Below, one piece after another: positions 1 to 9,558 of a stretch of 64,000 nt of DNA. The notes under the pieces were generated by a model that was not told the DNA's origin, made no database searches, and saw only the letters and a program-made list of their open reading frames with translations. Source of the DNA: an uncultured Pelagibacteraceae bacterium (GTDB lineage: Bacteria; Pseudomonadota; Alphaproteobacteria; Pelagibacterales; Pelagibacteraceae); NCBI GenBank assembly GCA_902572005.1, contig CACGEC010000002.1, positions 24,296 through 88,295 of the forward strand. The letters run 5' to 3'. Within the stretch, counting starts at the first letter, position 1, and the number at the start of each line of letters is the position of its first letter. The position numbers and the translations under genes are program-made.

Positions 1-482
1 ATATGGGAACACCAATGAAAAAAATATTTAACGAAATTGGTGGAGGTTATAAGGAACCAGTTAAAGCTTTTCAAATTGGCGGACCTTTAGGAGGAGTTGT
101 GCCAATAAATGAAATAGATAATCTTAATTTGGATTTTCAAGAATTTAGCTCTAAAGGCTTTATGTTAGGTCATGCAAGTGTTGTAAGTATTCCTAAAGAT
201 TTTCCAATGACAGAGTATATTCATCATTTGTTTGAATTCTCTGCTGAAGAATCTTGTGGTAAATGTTTTCCTGGAAGACTTGGGTCTTATAGAGGTAAAG
301 AAATGTTTGACCAGGCAAAGAAAAAAACTGCTAAAATTCCACTAAAATTATTAAACGAATTGTTGGTTACTATGCAAAAAGGCTGTTTATGTGCTCTTTG
401 TGGAGCAATACCAACTCCCATTATGAACATCTTAAAGTATTTTGGTGATGAAATGAAAAGTGATATGGTAAAAGATAACTAA
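1..482 (+). CDS. Formate dehydrogenase beta subunit / NuoF-like flavoprotein, C-terminal part (truncated by window edge)
   Basis: ORF 3..482; C-terminal NuoF-like 4Fe-4S motif ESCGKCFPGRLGS...GCLCALCGAIPTP; next to the FdhA ORF. The Met at 3 is probably internal. Confidence 0.8.
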   Translation, partial: MGTPMKKIFNEIGGGYKEPVKAFQIGGPLGGVVPINEIDNLNLDFQEFSSKGFMLGHASVVSIPKDFPMTEYIHHLFEFSAEESCGKCFPGRLGSYRGKEMFDQAKKKTAKIPLKLLNELLVTMQKGCLCALCGAIPTPIMNILKYFGDEMKSDMVKDN

Positions 483-3250
483 TGAGTTCTGAAAAAAGAA
501 AAATAGCTTATATAGATGGAAAGCCATATGAAATTGGTGCTAATCACACATCTATTTTAAAATTTGTAAAAAGCTATATTGGTGAAAAGAAGGTCCCCAC
601 ATTATGTGATGATCCTAATTTAGCTCCATATGGTGCTTGTAGGGTTTGTTCTGTTGAAGTGGCTTTAGAAAAAGATGGTCCAACAAAAGTTGTTGCTTCA
701 TGCCACACACCAGTCGCTGAAAATCAGCACATTTTTACATCAAATGAAAATCTTCATAATTTAAGAAAAAATATTGTTGAGTTAGTTTTAACTGACCACC
801 CAATGGAATGTAACACTTGTGAAGTAAATAACAATTGTGAACTTCAAACTGTTGCAAATGATTTAGGTATTTCGGACCATAGATATAATAGTCCAAAACA
901 ACACAAGGGCATTCCAAGAGACACGTCTCATGATTATATGAGAATGAATTTAGATAACTGTATTAATTGCGGAAGGTGTGTAAGAGCTTGTGATGAAATC
1001 CAAGGTTCATTTGTTTTAACAATGTCTGGAAGAGGATTTGAGTCTAGAATTACTACTGATAACGATATGATGTTCGGAGATTCATCTTGTGTATCTTGTG
1101 GAGCTTGCGCACATACTTGCCCAACAGATGCAATTTCTGATGTTTTTAAATCAAAATCTGTGGCTGTTGATAAAAAAGTTAGAACTACTTGTTCTTATTG
1201 TGGAGTCGGATGTAATTTAGAAGCATCTATTAAAGATAATAAAGTAGTTGCTATAGATACTCCAAAAGAAACAGAGGTAAATGCTGGTCATACATGTATT
1301 AAAGGAAGATATGCATTTGGTTTTTATGATCACCCTGACAGACTTAAAACTCCATTAATTAAAAGAAATGGAAAATTTGAGGAGGCTACTTGGGATGAAG
1401 CTTATGATTTTATCAAAAAGGAAATGCAAAGAATAACAAAAGATCATGGGCCAGATGCTTTTGCAGGTATTTCATCTGCAAGATGTACTAATGAAGAGAA
1501 TTATGTTTTTCAAAAAATGATTAGGGCTGCTGTAGGTACTAATAGTGTAGACTGTTGTGCAAGAATTTGTCACTCACCTACTGCGTGGGGAATGCAACAA
1601 ACGTTTGGAACAGGTGCTGCAACTAACTCAACTGAAGACATTTTTCATGCAGATCTATTTTTGGTAATTGGCGCAAATCCAACTAATGCACATCCTGTTA
1701 CTGGTGCAAAAATAAAACAACAAGTTATGAAAGGTAAAAAACTTATTGTTTTAGATCCCATCACAACTGAATTAGCAAAATTAGCAGATTATCATATAAA
1801 ATTAAGACCTGGAACTAATGTAGCTGTACTTAATATGATGTTACATTTTATTATTAAATTAAAATTATTTAATGCTGATTTTGTAAGAGATCGAACAGAA
1901 GGATTTGATAATTTCCTAAAAGAAATAGAAAGACAAGATGTTGATCAACTAGCAAAGGTTGCTGGAGTTGATAAACAGCTTGTTAAAGAGGCTGCAATTG
2001 CGTATGCAACAGCAAAAAATTCAATGGAGTTTCATGGTTTAGGAGTGACAGAGCACGAACAAGGTTCAAAAACTGTAATGTTAATTGCAGACTTAGCTAT
2101 GATTACTGGTAACATTGGAAGAAAAGGTGTGGGAGTAAATCCTTTAAGAGGACAGAATAATGTTCAAGGTGCTGCGGATATGGGATGTCAACCTCATCAA
2201 GGTGCAGGATACTTTGAAGTTTCAGATAAAAAAAATCAAAAATTCTATACAGAAAAATATGGAGTAACACATCCAACTAAACCTGGCCTAAAAATTCCCC
2301 AAATGTTTGAAGCAGCAATTAATAAAGAGCTAAAAGGTGTGTGGATTATCGGGGAGGATATTGTTCAAACTGATCCTAATAGTGCTCATGTAATTGAAGC
2401 AATGAACTCTTTAGAACTTTTGGTTGTACAAGAAATATTTATGAGTGAGACAGCTAAATTAGCAACTGTTGTTTTACCAGGAACTACTTTTTTAGAAAAG
2501 GATGGAACTTTCACTAATACTGAAAGAAGAGTGCAAAGAGTTAATCGGGCAGTACCCCCTTTGCCTGGCACAAAACCTGATGGAGTTATAGTAACTGAAA
2601 TGATGCAAAAACTTGGTTTTGACCAGCCAACATATGATGCAAATCAAGTACTTGCTGAAATCGCAGATATAGTACCTTTCTTCAAGGGTATAACTCGAGA
2701 AAGATTAGGTAAACTTGGTTTACAATGGCCTGTAAAGGAAGATGGAACAGATACTCAAATATTGCATACTGAAGAATTTAAACTAGGAAAAGGTCGATTG
2801 AAAAATTTTGATTGGAAAGAGTCATCTGAAATTGAGGCCAATCATAAAGATTATCCTCTAATATTAACTACTAGTCGAGTTTTACAACATTATAATGCTG
2901 CTACCATGACAAGAAGAACTAGTAATATTAATATTGTTGATGAAGATGTTTTATTAATACATCCTAAAGATGCAGCTAATAGAGATTTAAATACAGGTGA
3001 TATTGGTAGATTATATTCAGGAAGAGGTGAAGTTGCCTTAAAAGTAGAAGTTACTGATAAAGTAAAAGAAGGTATAGTTTTTACAACATTCCATTTCCCT
3101 GAACATATGGTCAATATGGTAACAGGTCATGGAAAAGATGAAGAGACAATGTGTGCTGAATACAAAGTTTCTTCAGTACAAGTACAAAAAATATCAAATC
3201 AATTCAAAACTGAAGTAAAACCAAAAGAGCATCAAGCTGAAGTAAGCTAA
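482..3250 (+). CDS. fdhA: Formate dehydrogenase alpha subunit (molybdopterin, Cys-type)
   Basis: 922 aa; N-terminal 2Fe-2S/4Fe-4S ferredoxin motifs (CINCGRCVRACDE, CVSCGACAHTCPTDA), TCSYCGVGCN, and CCARICHSPT with Cys where selenocysteine occurs in FdhF-type enzymes. Confidence 0.9.
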   Translation: MSSEKRKIAYIDGKPYEIGANHTSILKFVKSYIGEKKVPTLCDDPNLAPYGACRVCSVEVALEKDGPTKVVASCHTPVAENQHIFTSNENLHNLRKNIVELVLTDHPMECNTCEVNNNCELQTVANDLGISDHRYNSPKQHKGIPRDTSHDYMRMNLDNCINCGRCVRACDEIQGSFVLTMSGRGFESRITTDNDMMFGDSSCVSCGACAHTCPTDAISDVFKSKSVAVDKKVRTTCSYCGVGCNLEASIKDNKVVAIDTPKETEVNAGHTCIKGRYAFGFYDHPDRLKTPLIKRNGKFEEATWDEAYDFIKKEMQRITKDHGPDAFAGISSARCTNEENYVFQKMIRAAVGTNSVDCCARICHSPTAWGMQQTFGTGAATNSTEDIFHADLFLVIGANPTNAHPVTGAKIKQQVMKGKKLIVLDPITTELAKLADYHIKLRPGTNVAVLNMMLHFIIKLKLFNADFVRDRTEGFDNFLKEIERQDVDQLAKVAGVDKQLVKEAAIAYATAKNSMEFHGLGVTEHEQGSKTVMLIADLAMITGNIGRKGVGVNPLRGQNNVQGAADMGCQPHQGAGYFEVSDKKNQKFYTEKYGVTHPTKPGLKIPQMFEAAINKELKGVWIIGEDIVQTDPNSAHVIEAMNSLELLVVQEIFMSETAKLATVVLPGTTFLEKDGTFTNTERRVQRVNRAVPPLPGTKPDGVIVTEMMQKLGFDQPTYDANQVLAEIADIVPFFKGITRERLGKLGLQWPVKEDGTDTQILHTEEFKLGKGRLKNFDWKESSEIEANHKDYPLILTTSRVLQHYNAATMTRRTSNINIVDEDVLLIHPKDAANRDLNTGDIGRLYSGRGEVALKVEVTDKVKEGIVFTTFHFPEHMVNMVTGHGKDEETMCAEYKVSSVQVQKISNQFKTEVKPKEHQAEVS

Positions 3251-3255
3251 TTAAA

Positions 3256-4704
3256 ATGACCATAGGATGGCATTTTGATAATACATATTCAAAATTATCA
3301 GACATTTTCAGAGAAGAAATAAAACCTATTCCTGTAATTAATCCAGAGTTAGTGATACTTAATGAAAGTTTGGCCTCTGAATTGAGTCTAGATTTTTCTA
3401 AAATTGATAAAAAAGAACTCTCAAAAATTTTTTCAGGTAATTCCTTGCCGAGTGGGAGTAGCTCTATAGCTCAGGCATATGCGGGTCATCAGTTTGGTCA
3501 TTTTACAATGCTTGGGGATGGTAGAGCGGTATTAATTGGTGAGCATACAACTAAATCAAATAAAAAATTTGATATTCAATTTAAAGGCTCAGGCAAAACA
3601 GCATTTTCAAGAAATGGTGATGGTCGTGCAGCTTTAGGACCAATGTTAAGAGAATATATAATAAGTGAAGCCATGAATGCTTTAGGTATTCCAACCACGC
3701 GTAGTTTGGCTGTAGTAAAAACTGGGGAAAATATTCAAAGAGAGAAAACATTACAGGGTGCAGTACTCACTCGTATAGCATCGAGTCACATAAGGGTAGG
3801 TACATTTCAATATATTGCAGCAAGGCAAAAAGAGGATGAGTTAAAAACTTTATTAGATTACACCATTGATAGACATTATCCCGAAATAAAAAATTCAAAT
3901 AATCAGGCTTTAGACTTATTAAATCTTTTAATAGAAAGACAATGTAATTTAGTAGTTAACTGGATGCGAGTTGGTTTCATTCATGGAGTGATGAATACTG
4001 ATAATATGACTATTTCTGGAGAAACAATTGATTATGGTCCTTGTGCATTTATGGATTTCTATGATCCAAAAACTGTTTTTAGTTCAATTGATCAAACTGG
4101 CCGATACGCATATTGCAACCAACCTGTTATCACCAAATGGAACTTAGCTAGGTTTGCTGAATGCTTAATACCATTTATTGATAAAGATCAAGATAAGGCC
4201 GTTAAAATTGCTACTGAAACAATTAATTCTTTCGAAAAAAAATATGAGGAAAAATGGATGAATATGATGAGAGATAAGTTGGGATTATTTGGTTTAGATG
4301 ATAAAGACAAATTTTTAATTTTAGACTTATTAACTTGGATGCATGAAAAAAAAGCAGATTACACTAACACATTTTGTTATTTGATGAATCTAAATCCTAA
4401 AGATGATGGATTATTTGATGATAATAATTTTAAAAATTGGAAAAAAAGATGGGAAGAGAGAATGCTAAAAAATAATAACACTCCAAAAAAATGTATAGAA
4501 TTAATGAGAAAAAATAATCCATTAGTTATTCCTAGAAATCACAAAGTTGAACAGGCCCTTATGGCAGCTGAAAAAAATGATTTAAATCCTATCATTGAAT
4601 TAATAGACGTTTTAAAAAATCCTTATACTCAAAAAAATAATATTTTTGATTATCAAATTCCATCTAACTCAGATGAAAAATATCAAACTTTTTGTGGAAC
4701 TTAA
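3256..4704 (+). CDS. selO: SelO/YdiU family protein adenylyltransferase
   Basis: AQAYAGHQFGHFTMLGDGRAVLIGE, FKGSGKTAFSRNGDGRAALGPMLREYIISEAMNALGIPTTRSLAVV; C-terminal FCGT. Confidence 0.9.
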   Translation: MTIGWHFDNTYSKLSDIFREEIKPIPVINPELVILNESLASELSLDFSKIDKKELSKIFSGNSLPSGSSSIAQAYAGHQFGHFTMLGDGRAVLIGEHTTKSNKKFDIQFKGSGKTAFSRNGDGRAALGPMLREYIISEAMNALGIPTTRSLAVVKTGENIQREKTLQGAVLTRIASSHIRVGTFQYIAARQKEDELKTLLDYTIDRHYPEIKNSNNQALDLLNLLIERQCNLVVNWMRVGFIHGVMNTDNMTISGETIDYGPCAFMDFYDPKTVFSSIDQTGRYAYCNQPVITKWNLARFAECLIPFIDKDQDKAVKIATETINSFEKKYEEKWMNMMRDKLGLFGLDDKDKFLILDLLTWMHEKKADYTNTFCYLMNLNPKDDGLFDDNNFKNWKKRWEERMLKNNNTPKKCIELMRKNNPLVIPRNHKVEQALMAAEKNDLNPIIELIDVLKNPYTQKNNIFDYQIPSNSDEKYQTFCGT

Positions 4705-5808
4705 TTAAAGAACGTAAGGTTCTGGTCTTGCTTTTTTACCCAAAACTCTCTCTACAGCCATATTTGAAATATCAATAGATTGATAAGCGCCTGTTGTAAT
4801 CAGTTCAGTCAAAGCTCTACCTATTCCTGGTGCTTGCATAAGGCCTCTTCCTGTAAAACCTGTGGCTAAATAAACATTTTCAAACTTAGGATGTTTTCCA
4901 ACAACAGCATTATTATCAAGCCTATTACAATCATAATAACCTGCCCACCCTCCAGTTAACTTTAACTCTTCCATTGCTGGTATTCTCTGAGCCAAGGCAG
5001 GCCAAACAAGTTCCTCAAAGTCGTCCCAAGCTGGTTCAAGATCGTCTGCATCAAAAACAGATTTTGGGGATCCTGCTAAATATTCTTTTCCTTCTGGTCT
5101 CCAGTAAACTCCTGTCGTTAGATCTCCTGTTAATGGCATCTCTGGAATATGTTTAGGACATTTAACTCTGAAAACTGTATGTTTTTGTGGTTCAACTGGA
5201 ATATCTTCTAATAATTCTTTTGTCCAGCAACCAGCAGCAGAAATTATTGTCTTAGCTTTTATTTCAGATAGAGATTTTACTTCTCCCTTAATAAATTCAG
5301 CACCAAGTTCCATTGCTTTACTTTTTAATGCACCATGAAACATAAATGGATCAATCCAACCTTCACTTTGATTATCTGTAAACGTGGCCGTTTCTATTCC
5401 CTCACTGTTTATATATGGAAAAAATTTTGTTAATTCTGATCCTTTAATATTTTTTGTACCTGCTTCACAAGCTTTATGATTTTCTAAAGCTTTGTATTGT
5501 TCCTCCGCATGTTCTGGTCCAAACATTAAAAGATAACCATTTGTTACCATGCTAGCAGTTGGTTTGGGATTTTTTTCTGTTTTTAATAATTCAGGTATTT
5601 GGAAAATAAATTCTCTTGCAAATTTACCAAGTAAGATATTTTCTGTTTGAAAAAATTGTCTTCTAAAACCACCGAGTGATAATGGAAATGAAGCTGTTTT
5701 ATATGTTGGGTCTCTTTCTATTACTTTAACTTTCCTGCCCTCTTTCGATAAAAAGTAAGCTGTTGCTGTACCAATTATTCCACCACCAACTATTACAACA
5801 TCATCCAT
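4705..5808 (-). CDS. FAD-dependent oxidoreductase (DAO / FOXRED1-like family)
   Basis: N-terminal VVIVGGGIIGTATAYFLSKEG; C-terminal GGWAGYYDCNRLDNNAVVGKHPKFENVYLATGFTGRGLMQAPGIGRALTELI. Confidence 0.85.
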   Translation of the reverse strand: MDDVVIVGGGIIGTATAYFLSKEGRKVKVIERDPTYKTASFPLSLGGFRRQFFQTENILLGKFAREFIFQIPELLKTEKNPKPTASMVTNGYLLMFGPEHAEEQYKALENHKACEAGTKNIKGSELTKFFPYINSEGIETATFTDNQSEGWIDPFMFHGALKSKAMELGAEFIKGEVKSLSEIKAKTIISAAGCWTKELLEDIPVEPQKHTVFRVKCPKHIPEMPLTGDLTTGVYWRPEGKEYLAGSPKSVFDADDLEPAWDDFEELVWPALAQRIPAMEELKLTGGWAGYYDCNRLDNNAVVGKHPKFENVYLATGFTGRGLMQAPGIGRALTELITTGAYQSIDISNMAVERVLGKKARPEPYVL

Positions 5809-5809
5809 A

Positions 5810-6277
5810 TCAATTTAATATATATAAGTTAAAATTTAGAAATAATGCATAGCAACTCCAAAGTAAATAGGGAATCATTAAGCAAGAACTAACATAATTG
5901 ACACGTTTAAATTTCAAAATAAGAATTATAATCAAAACAATTAGAATCATTAACACAATCAGTGCTAATAAGATTTGATGTAAACCAAAGAAAACAATAC
6001 TCCAAGTTGTATTAAAAACTATATGGATAAAATAAATATAAATAACATTCATATCTCTATTTTTACTATGCCAATATAACCAAATAGCTAATGTCATCAT
6101 TAGATATAAAGTAGTCCAGACTGGAGCAAAAACCCAATCTGGTGGATTAAAATTAGATTTTACAAGCTGTGAGTACCACGGTTCTTTAAAACTAATTGTC
6201 GCCATTCCTCCTATAAATGATGCAGAATAGGTAATTATGAAAAATAGAATAAATGATATAAATTTATTTTTTAACAT
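5810..6277 (-). CDS. tspO: TspO/MBR family membrane protein
   Basis: PWYSQLVKSNFNPPDWVFAPVWTTLYLMMTLAIWLYWH motif; five predicted TM segments. The ORF extends to 6292; MLKNKF at 6277 is a plausible start. Confidence 0.9.
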   Translation of the reverse strand: MLKNKFISFILFFIITYSASFIGGMATISFKEPWYSQLVKSNFNPPDWVFAPVWTTLYLMMTLAIWLYWHSKNRDMNVIYIYFIHIVFNTTWSIVFFGLHQILLALIVLMILIVLIIILILKFKRVNYVSSCLMIPYLLWSCYALFLNFNLYILN

Positions 6278-6301
6278 ATAAGTATTATACATCAGTATAG
6301 A

Positions 6302-7063
6302 ATGAATAAAAAAACAATTTGGATAACCGGCGGAAGCACAGGAATTGGTAAAGCTTTGGCAATTAAATTTGCTAGTAAAGGTTGGAATGTTGCGATTTCA
6401 GCTAGAAGAGAAAATCTACTTAAAGAAATCTCAGATAATAACAAAAATATTTATGGATTTCCACTTGATGTAACTGATAAGTCAAAGTGTAAAGAAGTTT
6501 TTGAACAAATCAAAAATAAGTTTAATGGTGTTGATATATGTTTTTTCTCAACTGGGACCTGGAACCCAAAAAAAGAAAAAGATATTGATGTAGAACAAAT
6601 AGAAGATGTCTTCAAAGTAAATTTTTTTGGAACCTTAAATAGTATTAAGGCTGTAGAAGAATATTTTAGAACTAAGGGGGAAGGTATAATCACTATTGTT
6701 TCATCTATAGCTGGATATAGAGGATTGCCAAATTCAACCGGTTACGGACCTTCAAAATCAGCTTTAAATAATTTAGCAGAAAGTTTATATTTTGATTTTA
6801 AAAGATCTAATGTGCGAGTTTGCTTAGTGTCACCCGGATTTATTAAAACACCAATGACAGATAAAAATGATTTTAAAATGCCTTTTTTAAAAACTACAGA
6901 ATATGCAGCTGAAAAAATTTATGACGGACTGATAAATAAAAATGTTTTTGAAATTCATTTCCCTAAATCACTTACACTTATTCTGAAAATATTAAGTTTC
7001 TTACCTAGTAAAATTTACTTTGGATTAGTGGGTAAAATGACTAAATATCAGAAAAAAAATTAA
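6302..7063 (+). CDS. Short-chain dehydrogenase/reductase (SDR)
   Basis: TGGSTGIGKALA Rossmann motif; YGPSKSALNNLAESL (YxxxK). Confidence 0.92.
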   Translation: MNKKTIWITGGSTGIGKALAIKFASKGWNVAISARRENLLKEISDNNKNIYGFPLDVTDKSKCKEVFEQIKNKFNGVDICFFSTGTWNPKKEKDIDVEQIEDVFKVNFFGTLNSIKAVEEYFRTKGEGIITIVSSIAGYRGLPNSTGYGPSKSALNNLAESLYFDFKRSNVRVCLVSPGFIKTPMTDKNDFKMPFLKTTEYAAEKIYDGLINKNVFEIHFPKSLTLILKILSFLPSKIYFGLVGKMTKYQKKN

Positions 7064-7608
7064 TCTTTTACAAATACTACTGTCAATTCAGCAACTTTAA
7101 AACCAAATTTAGTCATAGTTGCTCTATTAATAGCTACACGATCATCTTGCTTAAATATCCAATCGTCAAAAGTAATTTTCATTTCTTTGCCTTTTACAGG
7201 CACCAAAAGAACATATTCAAATTTAAATGCAGGTCCATATGAATAACCTTTTGCTTTTCCCACAACGTCTCCAGCTGTTCCTTCATAATTATTCTCATCA
7301 ATTTTAGTTATTTGCCATTGTCTAGTTTGAATCTCACCATCATCCCAATTGAATTTTTCATCAAGTATTAATTGTTTTCCATCCCATTTTCCGAATAAAT
7401 CAGCAGAAAATTGTCTTGTTACTTTTCCAGATCTATTTTGAAGAACACCCCAAGCTTTTACATTGCCTGATAAATATTCTTCGATAACTAATCTAGGTTT
7501 TTTGTCTTTAAAATCTTCTGGTTTCATAGAGCTATTGTTTGAACAGTTTGTAATTAAGAATAAAGAAATTATCAATAAAATTGATTTAATAAATTTTTTG
7601 TCGCGCAT
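7060..7608 (-). CDS. DUF3833-like lipoprotein
   Basis: Signal peptide with lipobox LFLITNC; FxGxxKAWGVLQNRSGKVTRQFSADLFGKWDG pattern typical of DUF3833. Confidence 0.75.
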   Translation of the reverse strand: MRDKKFIKSILLIISLFLITNCSNNSSMKPEDFKDKKPRLVIEEYLSGNVKAWGVLQNRSGKVTRQFSADLFGKWDGKQLILDEKFNWDDGEIQTRQWQITKIDENNYEGTAGDVVGKAKGYSYGPAFKFEYVLLVPVKGKEMKITFDDWIFKQDDRVAINRATMTKFGFKVAELTVVFVKD

Positions 7609-7618
7609 CTATCCTCTT

Positions 7619-8797
7619 TTATTTATTTTGTATTGAAAATTGTATTAAATCTATGTTTTTAGACTTAAACCCAGCTTCACAGTAAGAAAGGTAAAATTCC
7701 CACATTCTTTTGAAAGTAGAATCAAAACCTTGTTCCTTAATCAGTTGCCATTTTTTATTAAATTCGTTTCTCCAAATAGCTAATGTATTTGAATAGTGAT
7801 CTGCGTAAGATTCGTAAGACTTTATAGTCAAACCATTATGTGAAACATGTTTATTTATACTTCCTTTGTTTGGGAGAAAACCTCCTGGAAAAATATATTT
7901 TTGGATAAAGTCTTCTTTGTTTTTATACCTATCGAAAAGATCATCATCAATTGTAATTGCCTGGATAGCAGCACTACCATTATTTGACAAGTTGTTTTTA
8001 ATTGTTTTGAAATAACTCTCTAAATAATTTTGGCCAACAGCTTCTATCATTTCAATAGATGCTATTGAATTATATTTGTCTTTTAAGTCTCTATAATCTT
8101 TAATCTCAATATTTACTTTTTCATTTAATCCACACTTGTGAATTCTTTCTTTAGCGTATTCAAATTGCTTTTTAGAAATTGTAATACAATCTAATTTTAC
8201 ATCATATTTCTTCCCAAGATATTCAGCAAATCCACCCCAGCCACATCCTATTTCCAAAACTTTATCACCAATCTTTGGTTTAATTAAATCTATTAATTTT
8301 TGATATTTATTATTTTGAGCATCTGATAAATCTTTTGTTGTTTCATCAAATATTGCACTTGAATAAGTTAATGTTTTATCAAGCCAAAGTGAAAAAAACT
8401 CATTGCCTAAATCATAATGTTTTGAAATATTTTCTTTACTTCTATTTTTTGTATTTTTAATAAAAATATTTTTTACATAATTTAAAAAGGGGAAATCTAG
8501 CAGTCCAGAAAATCTATGAATCTGCTTTATATTTCTTGCGGTAACTTCAATTAAATTAGACAGATTGTCAGTTTCAAAATCATTTTTCATATAAGACTCT
8601 GCAAATCCTACACTTCCACCCTTTATTAAGTTGAATGTAAAGTTTGTATTTTTAATTTTTATATTAGCTTTTAAAGGATCTTTTGGATCACCAAATTTGT
8701 AATGATTCCCATCATGATTAATTATCTCTAGAAAGCCATATTTTATATCTTTTAAAATATTAAAAACTAATTTGTCTGATAAATTACTTAAGTTCAT
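7619..8797 (-). CDS. Cyclopropane-fatty-acyl-phospholipid synthase family SAM methyltransferase
   Basis: SKHYDLGNEFFSLWLDKTLTYSSAIF; VLEIGCGWGGFAEYLGKKY; IEMIEAVGQNY; FIQKYIFPGGFLP. Confidence 0.92.
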   Translation of the reverse strand: MNLSNLSDKLVFNILKDIKYGFLEIINHDGNHYKFGDPKDPLKANIKIKNTNFTFNLIKGGSVGFAESYMKNDFETDNLSNLIEVTARNIKQIHRFSGLLDFPFLNYVKNIFIKNTKNRSKENISKHYDLGNEFFSLWLDKTLTYSSAIFDETTKDLSDAQNNKYQKLIDLIKPKIGDKVLEIGCGWGGFAEYLGKKYDVKLDCITISKKQFEYAKERIHKCGLNEKVNIEIKDYRDLKDKYNSIASIEMIEAVGQNYLESYFKTIKNNLSNNGSAAIQAITIDDDLFDRYKNKEDFIQKYIFPGGFLPNKGSINKHVSHNGLTIKSYESYADHYSNTLAIWRNEFNKKWQLIKEQGFDSTFKRMWEFYLSYCEAGFKSKNIDLIQFSIQNK

Positions 8798-9558
8798 TAA
8801 CTTTCAAATGTAATATTATTTCTTATTTTTATTTTTTTCTTAATGAACTTAATTCCTTTAGTCCATAATTTAAACGCTTCATAATGTATCGCAGAAATTA
8901 TCTTAAAGGTCATAAGAGGGTGTTTTAAATATGATTTAAGCAATTCTTTGCTAGTAAAATCAACCCTTTTACCATCTTGAGATGCATATAATATTTTTTC
9001 ATCTGTTTGATATTGGTCAATAATGACAGATATTTTTTCTCCAGGTTTTAAGATTCTAAAAAAATAATTACAATTCATTTCTATAAATGGTGAAACATGA
9101 AACTTTTTTGAACAATTATGTTGAAATAGATTAGCATCATCTTTTACTTTAAATATGTAGGTATGTTGTTCTCCAAATGTATTTTTTACCTCATATAATA
9201 TCGATATTAATTTTTCACTTGAATCATAAATAAAAAAAACACTTAGTGGATTAAATACATAGCCAAATATTCTCGGGTAACACAAAAGCTTAATTCTAAT
9301 ATCTTTAGAGTTGATGTCATTTTCATTCAAATTTTTTTTTATCCATTCAACTAATGAGGATCCATCTCTATGACCATGATCTTTCTCATAAAAACTTACT
9401 AAATTAAATTTATTAAATGAAAAAAATTTAACTCTTTTATCTAAATCTTCTAATTCAGATAGGTCTATCAATAGTGAAAAAACATTATATTTAAAAAAAT
9501 GTTTTTTTGGTTTAAATCTTTTGTGAATTACAGCACCATTATATATTGAGCTAGTCAT
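8797..9558 (-). CDS. DUF1365 family protein
   Basis: YNGAVIHKRFKPKKHFFKYNVFSLLIDLSEL...LLCYPRIFGYVFNPLSVFFIYD...EVKNTFGEQHTY. Confidence 0.88.
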   Translation of the reverse strand: MTSSIYNGAVIHKRFKPKKHFFKYNVFSLLIDLSELEDLDKRVKFFSFNKFNLVSFYEKDHGHRDGSSLVEWIKKNLNENDINSKDIRIKLLCYPRIFGYVFNPLSVFFIYDSSEKLISILYEVKNTFGEQHTYIFKVKDDANLFQHNCSKKFHVSPFIEMNCNYFFRILKPGEKISVIIDQYQTDEKILYASQDGKRVDFTSKELLKSYLKHPLMTFKIISAIHYEAFKLWTKGIKFIKKKIKIRNNITFES

